This document shows positions 55,294 to 64,000 of a stretch of DNA of 64,000 bases, piece after piece. Source of the stretch: Lepraria neglecta (taxonomy: Eukaryota; Ascomycota; Lecanoromycetes; Lecanorales; Stereocaulaceae); the NCBI GenBank assembly GCA_033220425.1, contig CM065647.1, positions 3,534,001 to 3,598,000 of the forward strand, written 5' to 3'. The notes under the pieces were generated by a model. It worked only from the letters and a program-made list of their open reading frames with translations, was not told where the DNA came from and searched no databases. Positions within the stretch are counted from its first letter, which is position 1. Every line of letters begins with the position of its first letter. The position numbers and the translations under genes were made by a program.

Positions 55294-56326
55294 AACCATG
55301 AAGGTAGTGAAAATAATTGGATATTGCCCCGATTCGACTTCCGGTGTATCTTGCATGAAGCATTGATCGGATAACTATCTGGACCACAACCCAAGAAAAT
55401 CACCTATTTAGGACTCGGTGACTACCAGTCCGTGCATTTGAGATCCATAATTAGAGCTGCCAAGACACCTCTTTGAGGGTCGCTCATCAGTAATTTTTTT
55501 GGGACCAAACTGACGAGCAGGTCTGCCAAGAAGAATAGTTTACATCGCTTTTGTATCACAAACGTTGGTCTAGAAGAAAGGCTTTCTCGCTTCGTCCCGT
55601 CCCTCCCATCTTGGGATAGAGATACTTTTCTGAGCTGCACGCAGACGCTCGTGCACGCACCAACCTCCGCCGTCAAAGCTCGCACCCCTTTATGTCTTTG
55701 ATTGCGAAGCGCAACCCCATGCAGCTATACAAACGGTGCCTAGCATCTAGAACCGCCATCGCGTGCTCAAATAAACTCTATTGCGGCGGTAACGTCCTTG
55801 TGGCTTGAGGAGACTGATCCCGTAAGAGGAGGCATAGCCATGATATTTACCAATCCCAGGTTCGTGCCACTATTCAGAAATGAGTAGGCTTGCACTACAT
55901 GTTTGAACCCTCATTTTAGACCATGAAGGCAACGTACGTGCTATGCCTACTCTCGCAATCGTTACCATGTCTATGCGAAGTGAACCTCGTATAACAGCCA
56001 TAGCATCTTGGCCTTGAGTTCTCTACATCTCAATGAGTCTATTATCGATGCAAGTTTGGGCATTTTTCGAGCTTGACGTCGAGATGGAAATCCTTCATGA
56101 ATGAGGGTCTGGAAGCTGGCTCTCGCCGTGGTGGCTTTGGCATGAAGAGATGCAAAGTCCATTCCTTCCTCACCATGGATCCGTTATGTACCTACGTCTT
56201 CGACGATATAATCATCTCCTACACTGGAAGTGATCGGTCTCTGCTGTCTTTTACAATCCTCGCTCTATAGTCTGGTGCCTGCCTTTGAACACCCCTGAAA
56301 AAATCCTCATTAAGGGGGACTTCACC
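55294..56326. other. Intergenic, no gene seen
   Basis: 3' flank of RTT109 and about 1 kb of sequence without a supported frame. Confidence 0.5.
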
Positions 56327-56527
56327 ATGCGCTACCTCTTCCTTCTCGGTCTCTTGCCCTTCGCTATCTGCGACTCTGTCAGCACCCTTCAGACGTGTTT
56401 CACCAAATTAGGGCCGAAGTCGATTTCGCCAGTCAAGACTACTACCTATTTTTTGGCAATCACCCTCAAAGGCTACCTTTCTAGACATGATCACGAAACA
56501 TTTCTGCCCCTTCCTCTGGCTACTTAA
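56327..56527 (+). pseudogene. 5' fragment of a secreted Ser/Thr-rich surface-protein gene
   Basis: ATG at 56327 gives a clear signal peptide (MRYLFLLGLLPFAICDS) followed by VSTLQTCFTKLGPKSISPVK and TTTYFLAIT, a pattern I associate with fungal GPI/wall proteins that continue into long Thr-rich stalks. Here the frame ends after 66 codons (LPLPLAT) with no stalk, repeats or anchor downstream. A truncated remnant, or a tiny secreted peptide. Confidence 0.4.
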
Positions 56528-57356
56528 CATGGCCCAACCCTTTCACTACATCATGTCCAATGCGCATAAAACACCATTGATCCATGCCTCGTCTCAATCT
56601 TTACTTCAACTCTCCTCTTACCATTCTCACCTGGCGTGAATTTTGTTGTCCCATTCTCTCTACTGTCGGCTCCTGCTATCCGTCTCATGACCGTCGCTGG
56701 AAAATCAACCTACAATCTGCAATAGGTTGACAGCTATTCTGAATCTATCGAGACTCAGACTCGACCACATGCCTTCATCCTCCACAGTCCATTCTTTGGT
56801 CTACCGCTTGGGCCAGCCATACAGCCAGGCCCTCTCATACACCGGCTCGAGCGTCGTCCGCGCTGCTGCTCAGTTCGAACGGAGATGATTCCCCTTCAGA
56901 GCATACTGGAGCACCTTGTCTTTCAACTCTGCCCCTTCGGACTCGGCGTCTCTACCTTCCTTGGCCAGCCACCGTTTCACTACTGCTCAGCTGATCAGCG
57001 ACTCTGCTACACTACTGGTTGAAAGCATCAGCTTGCGGCGAGGATCCCACCGGGAAACGCCCGTCGAAACGATAGCATGCTTGTCGGGCTACCTTAAGAG
57101 CAATGAAAGGAGTGCTTCATCCTTTATCGTGATCGCTTAGGCTTTTCCCCTGTCTGCCTGGCCACGTTGACAGAGATCACACCTCAGCCACGATTGGATG
57201 ACCTGACATCGAGGGGCTGAGCGCGAAGCCAGTCAGTGGCAGTGAGTCAGAGCCAGCAAATGGGAGCAAAGGAGCATGGGCCTCGGCTCGATCGACAGCG
57301 GTCTTTGCGTGTCTGCCTAGCTGCGCCGACGAAGATACCGAAATGGCGTCGTTCTG
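56528..57356. other. Intergenic, no supported gene
   Basis: CT-rich stretch (56580-56960) followed by sequence without a recognisable frame. The 56916-57140 (+) frame is unassigned. Confidence 0.45.
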
Positions 57357-58139
57357 ATGACGTGGCCTCGAGACGACGATCTGATCTCTCGCCGCGGATC
57401 GAAGATCCAGGCAACAGCAGCTGATGAGATAGGAGGAATGGACATGTCCATGGGGCGCAGCGAAGACTCACGGCACTGGACTTGGATCGAATACGAGCTC
57501 CAATGGCCGAGAGCTACGCCAGCCCGTGTCCCGGAGTCTGAGAAGTATATAGGCATCGAGCGTGCAGAAAATATCAACGAGGAAGAGCGCACCCCCCCAG
57601 CGTTCGGAAACCTGCTGTTCGATGTTGGCGGAGCGCAAGAAATCCAACGAGTGGGATCGAGTGTTGAATTCCGAGTGGGAAGTTCTACCAGCGCCGTTGA
57701 AAATCCCAGGCAAGAGGAATGCAATAACGCTCTCATTCCCAAACCGAGACAAGGTAGAGACACAGGTGGGATGCCGACAGCAGCAGCTGCTGCACCCACT
57801 CGTGCAGCGACAGTACAGGGCGAAAAGCACTGCTCCCTTGGCATTCCACAACTTCTATGGCAGTTGCTGATCCTAGTTGCGACCTTTGCAACTCCGCTCG
57901 CTGATTTCAATACTGACGGATGGCGCCCATCTAGATCTCTCATCCTCCGCCAGAAGACAAAAGGTCCTACTCCCGATCTCCCTCCTCCATCCCCTGATAC
58001 CGCCCTCCTCTCGTTGATACACGATATACAAACTTGCGAATCATGTGACGGCGGCCTCAAAGGTATCGAGCCTTATCACTCAGCGAGTCAGGGAAAGAGA
58101 AGGGGGGCCAAAGGGATGAGTGTGGGAATAAAGGGCTAG
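57357..58139 (+). CDS. Doubtful 260-codon frame
   Basis: ATG-started frame (MTWPRDDDLISRR) without introns. Composition is plausible (NINEEERTPPAFGNLLFDVG), with one hydrophobic helix (GIPQLLWQLLILVATFATPL) near residue 165 and a Pro-rich then Cys-containing C-terminus (LLSLIHDIQTCESCDGGLKG). No family recognised. The opposite strand is also open for 247 codons over the same bases, so one of the two may be chance. Listed only because of its length. Confidence 0.25.
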   Translation: MTWPRDDDLISRRGSKIQATAADEIGGMDMSMGRSEDSRHWTWIEYELQWPRATPARVPESEKYIGIERAENINEEERTPPAFGNLLFDVGGAQEIQRVGSSVEFRVGSSTSAVENPRQEECNNALIPKPRQGRDTGGMPTAAAAAPTRAATVQGEKHCSLGIPQLLWQLLILVATFATPLADFNTDGWRPSRSLILRQKTKGPTPDLPPPSPDTALLSLIHDIQTCESCDGGLKGIEPYHSASQGKRRGAKGMSVGIKG

Positions 58140-58566
58140 GGACGGCTGACGAACCCATTACGGCCACGGACGCCATAAGCATTCAAGATTCCTCCAAGCG
58201 CACAGTGGACACTGCATGTTTGAACGAGGGTGGCGAAAGTGGGTACAGATGGAAGAATGCCCAGCGTGCAGGTCCGTGTGCAGGTTTCACTCGCTGTGTG
58301 CATGTCTAACGTTTCTCGAAGATTTGATCGTGATCGACGACACCGACGATGAGGCGAGTGACACCTCCCACTTTGGTCGCCGGCCTAGTATGGCATGCTC
58401 CGAAACTACAATTATGCGTGTGGGAGGGGGATAATGGGCGATTAGAGTTATTTTCAAGCCGCTTGTTCGTAAAAGCTCTTTTAAATCAAGGAGCAATGCT
58501 GTTAAATCCAAGAAACCGTCACTGTATCAAGATATGAGTATCTGTGCGCCGCTGCTGCCCCATTCG
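58140..58566. other. 3' flank of the kinase gene
   Basis: No gene seen. Short overlapping frames on both strands near 58290-58510 only. Confidence 0.5.
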
Positions 58567-60128
58567 CTAACTAGTCAACCAAGGATCTTGGAGCAGTTCT
58601 CCCGCTGTCGCTCGGTCTTCTGGCATCCACCTTAGCATTCTCCTTACAAAGTTGAGAAAGAGTCTCTTGTCTTCGCCAGTCAATGATGTCAGGCAGCTCT
58701 CGAGGGTAGAAGCGTTTGAAGCCTTTCTGTCACTATGCAATAATCTTCCTTGGGTTCAAAGTCAGCAAGGATCAGATTCCGCGAAAAAATCGCGGATGGA
58801 AAGGGCTTCGCACCTTCTGCAGTAAAGTAATGAGTTGCCTTTTCTCCTCGTTTGAGGAGATCAGTTGGGGGAGGACCAAGAAATGATGTTATCTCAAGCA
58901 GATGGATTTCCGGACTGTAAGCGTTTTTGATAGGATCGAACGCATCAAAGAGTGTCCTGTTCTCAACTAGATCCCAAAGCTTTCAAGGCATCTACGTCAA
59001 TTTTGTCACGTAAAACGTTCGAGGCGCCAACGGAACGCTTACCATAATTCCGAGATTCCATATATCGACACTATAGGTCCAACCAGCTCGTAAAATCACT
59101 TCGGGAGCTTGGAAGAGATCAGCCTGAATGGGGTGATTGTGGGGCTGAGAAACATCTCCCCAGACAGCCAAACCAAAGTCCGCGATTTTTGGTGGCCCGG
59201 GAGGACTTTGAAGATCCCCAAAATTTCGAGAGGGATAGATAGCCCTGCTACCCTCTATTTTTCGAGGAGTAGGTTCCTCAGCCTCGTCGTTGACCAAATC
59301 ATTAATTACCGCCTGGCTTTCAATACCAAGCAGGATGTTGTCGGGCTTCAAATCTGCAATGACCGAGTCAATTCGGTCTCGCGAACTTGGACTTGTTGTC
59401 GGCCAGGCGCGTACCTGTGTGAATAATGTGACACTTAGTGTGAAGATAATCGAGCCCGGTGAGTAACATTGCTAGTAATGGCTTCAAAAAGTAGCCTGGT
59501 ATTCGGCCTTTCGATAAACGTCTTTGAAATCTTGAAACAGACTCTCTCATAGGCGCGTAGACCAAGCCCACGTGTATTGAATCTGGTCCGGCCACTTCGA
59601 ACGAATTCAGCACCGTCCTCAGATATCGCGAACCTTCACTTTTGGGATCCGTTTGGGCAATGCACCGCGATATCTCCAATTCAGTGCTGGCAGCGGTTTT
59701 TTCGATGACGCCGTTGGTGAGGATCTTCAGAGTCACGAAGGGGGTCGCTTGCCACCACGACCTTGCTTCGAGGTCAACAAAAGCAAAAGGCATTCAAATC
59801 CAACTTTTCTCAACACGTACGTTTGAATATCCCGCGCCAACCATACGGTGGAGCTAGCGCCGTATCCCAGCTTCGCAACGACCTGATATCTGTCGTTGAA
59901 GGTCTCTCCTAGATGAACCGGATAATAGCGCTGTGGGCAATATCGAGGGAGGGTTTGTTCCTCAATGAGATCATCTGTATTCAAAATGGCTGGGGTTCTC
60001 GCAGCAAATGACCCGGATCTGAGTCTGGGTCCCCGGACACTACGCAGCAGCCTCGCAATTGAAGTCATGAAAGCAGTCTTTGCTGGAAAACCGATGAGCG
60101 GATGCAAAATGTCGCGATAATTTTGCAT
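58567..60128 (-). CDS. SRPK-like serine/threonine protein kinase
   Basis: Protein kinase resembling the SR-protein kinase (SRPK) clan of filamentous fungi. Exons 59821-60128, 59415-59761, 59043-59353, 58814-58979 and 58567-58748 give 437 aa. N-terminal YPVHLGETFNDRYQVVAKLG leads to the Gly loop KLGYGASSTVWLARD; the ATP-binding Lys is in FVTLKILTNG; LLTGLDYLHTKCHIIHTDLK holds the HxDLKP loop, completed only by splicing; KIADFGLAVWG is the Mg-binding DFG; QADLFQAPEVILRAGW is the APE segment; the C-lobe reads LWDLVENRTLFDAF and FVRRMLRWMPEDRATAGELL. The catalytic residues are intact, so it should be active. Start at 60128; an in-frame ATG at 60068 is the alternative. Confidence 0.88.
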
Positions 60129-60718
60129 GGGTTGCTTTCAATTGCCGATTAACGAATCTTGTTCAAAAGCGAAGTCTGGGAAGAGCGTGCAGAAAGGTGA
60201 GGGTCTGCTTAGTCATCTGCCAAATTGAAACAAAATGGGAAGAGGCAGGTCGCAAAGTTATCGAGAATAGCTCGAAGCTTCCAAAGATCGAGACAGCAAA
60301 AGTAAAGTAAGAAATCTAATCGTTTACTCCAATCTGATGAAAATGTTTGACAAATTCCTAGAGGGAAGCCCCACAGGTCAACGGACCCCAAGGAGCACGT
60401 TTCGATGGTTTTGTACGACGGGAAAGATGATCGAATTACATCCGTCCACGTGTATGGGGATGGCACGGGAAGGTTCTCTAAGCAGAAGTACAACTGAACC
60501 ACCTGGGGGGATCTTGCGCGTGGACCGGTGTCCTCGAAATACTCGTAAAGAAGGCGATGACGTTCGAACGGCTGGTTCTGATAGTTTAATGAATTATCAA
60601 TTTACATTCTCCGTAACTTCAGGCCCATGACTGTTCCTTCATGGCTACATGGATAGCCTGTCTGGCTAAATCCGACTTGCCAAACCTCGATTGACCTTTT
60701 GGATGATGAGATTCCCTT
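60129..60718. other. Intergenic, kinase promoter
   Basis: No gene seen. The 60337-60630 (+) frame has no recognisable content. Confidence 0.5.
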
Positions 60719-60850
60719 GCAAAAGCTGCAGCCAAAGGAAACATAGCTGAAGTCAGGCACCTATTGGAACAGGGCACCCAGCATTCTCCAAGAGGTCCAA
60801 TCGACTCGACACCCCTTCTTCAGGCTGCGAGACTTGTCAGTCAATGTTGA
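60719..60850 (+). pseudogene. Ankyrin-repeat fragment
   Basis: Reads AKAAAKGNIAEVRHLLEQGT and DSTPLLQAARLVSQC to a TGA: one and a half ankyrin repeats. Upstream bases do not continue the frame beyond the splice-like gattcccttGC. Likely debris of an ankyrin-protein gene. Confidence 0.5.
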
Positions 60851-61070
60851 TTCTGTCAAATCTGTGAGGGAGTAGCATTTTCAGGCGGTGGAGCTAGCAC
60901 CGGGCGTGGATCAGAAAGTCTAGAGGGAATAATAGGACGCAAATAGAACAAAGACAGGTCTCTTGATCCCTGTAATTCATTCATTTGATGCATTCAAGAT
61001 TAGGTATGGCATTAAGAGCGAGGACCAATCAGAGACCCGCTATCTACTATGTAACTCCAAACGAATCCAA

Positions 61071-62875
61071 TCAATCAAGTCTGCGTCGTAGAGAATCTCC
61101 CTCCCGTAGGACTATTCGGGCCTGTTGGGCACGAAGTTCTTCGAGCGTTGACCTTCGAGCGCGCGTCCGACACTGCTTTTGCCAACTCCTCGTCGTGCTC
61201 CTTCTACTCTAACATTCCTCGAATCCAAACCTGGGAGGTCGGAAAAAGTGCGCTGCCTCGGTAGAGAACCATGGTTTTATCGAGTGAGGTTATCTGGAGA
61301 ATATTGGGAAAGATATAAAGGGGTTTGATACCCGCAGGGTCGATCTTTCTATCCGGTGGTATGGAGGCCTCCTTGACACCTTAGATATCTTCCGTATACC
61401 ATTTCTTGTTGTCGCTAGGGTAGGGCCGCGCTTCGACAACGACCTTGGCATCGTCCTTTTGGGTAGCTATCTACAGCGTAACCGACTCCTCGATAAGATC
61501 GACTAAAACGTTCTTAAGTTCCGCCGACTGAGACGGAGTCGTCAGTGGTTGAAGAACCTCAAGGACTTGGTGTACCGTGGACTCGACTTGGCGTGATGCT
61601 ATCACCGCACTACCGAGAGCGTTAATGCCCCGCAGGGTCAGGACTCTCTATGCGCTCTCACTTCGTCCGCCGGAGACGGAGAGGGACCCGGACACGGTTT
61701 CCAAAAATTAACCCACCCCTTTGTGGTCTAGGAGACCATCTTGGGGAAAGAATGGGCGCCATATAGAATTGCACAGGCTAATGGAAATGACGTGTCGAAC
61801 GCCCCTTAACCTGGGGAACTCGGAAACTTCGCTCTCCCAGATCGGAGTGGACTTAAAGATGGGGTCTAACTTGCTTAACTCTTGATGAACAGCGTCCGGG
61901 TCCTGTATCCCATTCAATTTCAATCAACAAGGGGCGACCAAGATCAGGGATTACGCGGATGTTGACCTACCGCGACGGCCGCTCCGGCAGCTTCCGAAAG
62001 TATTTTAACGATATATCTTCGACGGCATCAGATATTTGCTGGAACTTCCCCGCACTGAAAATGCATCAACAGGTGGCCGTTGTTGCTTTAAGGGATTGGA
62101 CGGACTAATATTGGACTGATTGTCCCTCGACAGGGAACTCGGACTCTACTTTCTTCAGCTCGGCCTTTATCTTCTTATTCTCCTCCTCGAGGCTCTTTTC
62201 CACTCTAGTATATTATATCTTCTTATCCTTCAGCTTCTCTTCTGCTGCCGAAGAATTTTGCTTAAGCTTTTTATCTGTCGCCGATAAGTTTATAATCTGG
62301 TTCTCTAACTCTCGGATTATCTCTCTGCTTCCGGCTTCGATTTCGGCTTTCTTCGCTTTCATCGACTTCTATAATTTGGCTTTTTCGTCCTGGAATTTCC
62401 GGTTATACTCCTCCTCCCTCTCGGCCTCTGCTTAGGTATACTACTCCTCTAGCTCCGCTTATATCGTTTGGTATCTCGCTCTTTCCCGTTTGCAAGCTTC
62501 TTCCCTAGCTTTAAGTTCCTCATTTTTGTGTTGGAGGTTTTCCAGTCGCTTATCCTTAGTATAGGTCAGTATCTTTATATCCCTCCTTAGTCTTTATATT
62601 TCATTCTCCCTGTCCATCTCCGTCCCGTAATCCCCTTTAACCACATTAATATCCTGGTTGAATAACGATTCGAAGTATCGCGCAATACCCGTCAGGCGTT
62701 GTAGGGTCCTATTGCAGGAAGCTAGTATAGCGGCTGGTTTTCCGGGCACTTCGGTATTACTGTAACTGTCGTCAAGGCCGTTAGGAGACCTGAATTCCTG
62801 ATCCTTCGTTTAATCCGATGTTATTTCTCGGCGCTTCGATGACCCGCTACGGATACTATTCGTATATTTGGGCAT
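61071..62875 (-). pseudogene. Decayed coiled-coil protein gene with RIP-like stops
   Basis: From an ATG at 62875 (MPKYTNSIRSGSSKRREI) one frame can be followed for some 1.8 kb through a long coiled coil (Glu/Lys/Arg heptads, about 62180-62620), PDAVHQELSKLDPIFKSTPI (about 61850) and IDPAGIKPLYIFPN (about 61330) to SLRRRLD near 61071. It is broken by 12-14 stops, all TAA or TAG. Every one sits where CAA or CAG (Gln) would suit the context, for example between SD and TKDQEF, NEI and RLRRD, QTI and AELEE, TEDI and GVKEA. C-to-T change at CpA is the mark of repeat-induced point mutation. Only one frameshift (about 61150) and one or two possible introns (62050-62110, 61930-61980) are needed. Family unknown. 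Confidence 0.75.
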
Positions 62876-63191
62876 TGTGTTTTGACGCTGGAAAGTTCTC
62901 TACGTCGTTAGCTACCGTTATACTCAGGAGATTAGAACTTCATTAAAATCCGTTATATTGAGGAATTCCCTTACTTCTACTAGAAGTTAGGCCCCGCTGA
63001 AGAGAGAAGGGTCTGTATAGGTAGAGAGACGACGGAGGAGACCGTTGAACGCGGAGTAGGTCTTCGAGACGGTGCTACGTCTTCTCTCGGTGGGAAGGTG
63101 ATGATCTGGGATCTGTGGATGTATAGAGCCTCTGAACCAAGCTTCGGATAGAAGATCAAGTGCGTTCGGGTAGAAAGAGGTCCAAGATAAG

Positions 63192-63656
63192 GTGGAGAAA
63201 TCCCCGGCAGGCGACTATGGATCTCCGGGGGAAAGTGGCACGGAGGTGTGGATGAAAGTCCAAATTGTTGTCGGCCAACGTGGCACATCGGTGGACTTGG
63301 TAAGGGCGAAAAGATACTCCAAAGCATCCTCGAATCCGCCATCGTCCCAAAGTCTTCTTCGACCTCCGGAACGATACTAACACACTCTATGCTCACTTCG
63401 CCATCGCCCTGCAAGGAGTTCAAGATGTTGAAGTGATAGAAGCTACCTTGCGTTGAGGCCTTAAGAAGTTCGTCAGCAGCCTTACAAAATGTATCAAAAG
63501 GGATGCCCCAATCACTCTACAGGAGAAGCAGACTTGGAAAGTCGTTAAGGACACTGGGGCAAGGCTGTTTAACCCGCAGAGAGGGGCTCTTATCAATTCT
63601 TCAACGCCCGGCCGCTAAAGGAGGAGATGAGGGCGGATTGTGTGCCGGACGTCTGA
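63192..63656 (+). pseudogene. Decayed unrecognised gene, divergent from the coiled-coil remnant
   Basis: Coding-like segments in shifting plus-strand frames: GLGKGEKILQSILESAIV, then VFFDLRNDTNTLYAHFAIAL, a TGA where CGA would fit (near 63455), KQTWKVVKDTGARLFNPQRG, and after a further shift FNARPLKEEMRADCVPDV. No family recognised. It faces away from the 61071-62875 remnant across about 300 bp, so the two may be relics of one divergent gene pair or one repeat. Confidence 0.45.
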
Positions 63657-64000
63657 TACTTACCATATCTGCGCACGGTTTACTAGGATCGGCTCGAGTC
63701 GGTTTGGAGGAAGAAGATGAAGGATGAGATAAGACTGAGGGTGCAATCATCTCGGAGCCTAGCATATCAGCCGCAGGCCAGCCACAAGGTCTGGAGTCCG
63801 TGGCAGGATTTCGAGCCCAGGGACGTAGGGTTATTCGAGCGTGAAGATCTCTTCGACGAACAACTACGAGGATGTAGATCCTCACAAGGATCTGTGTATA
63901 GCAGATGAGGAGAACTATAGACAGTGTAATGATTATAAGGACTTCACACATAGACACAGCCTTTGACTCTCCAATAAATATCCAGATTTGGCTGTCTCCA
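63657..64000. other. Continuation of decayed sequence, window edge
   Basis: A stretch near 63790-63905 (+) reads VWSPWQDFEPRDVGLFERED and may belong to the same decayed gene. Nothing complete is present. Confidence 0.35.

Noticed and set aside
61071-62875. Reassigned genetic code (TAA/TAG as Gln)
   Set aside because: Other genes in the window end in TAA and TAG and show no in-frame ones; local RIP-like mutation explains the pattern better.
1-64000. tRNA, rRNA, CRISPR or biosynthetic gene cluster
   Set aside because: No tRNA-like cloverleaf, rRNA or spaced-repeat array was noticed by eye, and no polyketide synthase, peptide synthetase or terpene synthase is present. A covariance-model scan would be needed to exclude a tRNA.

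Overview
The window is nuclear DNA of a filamentous ascomycete (Pezizomycotina). The evidence is many 45-90 bp introns with GT/GC donors and AG acceptors, PTH11-like rhodopsin-domain proteins, a Zn2Cys6 regulator, an RTA1 protein, a filamentous-fungus type glucosylceramide synthase, a copia retrotransposon and a RIP-like mutated gene remnant. A leotiomycete is my guess from the general feel of the proteins; nothing in the sequence proves the class. No tRNA, rRNA or CRISPR was recognised.

Layout. 0-14 kb: the 3' part of a PTH11-like gene, a glutathione S-transferase, the large subunit of chromatin assembly factor 1, a Zn2Cys6 transcription factor (with an apparent 2-nt exon inside its zinc cluster) divergent from an RTA1-family membrane protein, then a decayed NLR/ankyrin gene. 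14.5-23.6 kb: one very large repetitive cell-surface protein gene on the minus strand, split by a 3.16 kb Ty1/copia element (17775-20934) with identical 120-bp LTRs and a 5-bp target duplication (ACTCC); the two host halves lie in one frame on either side. 25.4-39 kb: an accessory stretch with a 722-aa membrane protein, small tandem paralogues, a decayed second PTH11-like gene, and tandem decayed LPAELR-type genes.

39.6-60.1 kb is mostly housekeeping: glucosylceramide synthase, tRNA-splicing endonuclease SEN2, the H/ACA snoRNP protein NOP10, the 20S pre-rRNA endonuclease NOB1, an unrecognised 273-aa gene, the AP-1 mu subunit, mitochondrial ribosomal protein mL57, histone acetyltransferase RTT109 and an SRPK-like kinase. 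60.7-64 kb is a gene graveyard: an ankyrin scrap, a coiled-coil gene with over a dozen stops that all look like mutated glutamine codons, and a second remnant facing away from it.

Functional links: CAF-1 and RTT109 act in the same S-phase nucleosome-assembly pathway, and both upstream regions carry ACGCGT plus TTGGCGCG-type (MBF/E2F-like) sites. NOP10, NOB1 and SEN2 form a small RNA-processing cluster. For the multi-exon genes listed with exon coordinates, the exon lengths sum to a multiple of three.
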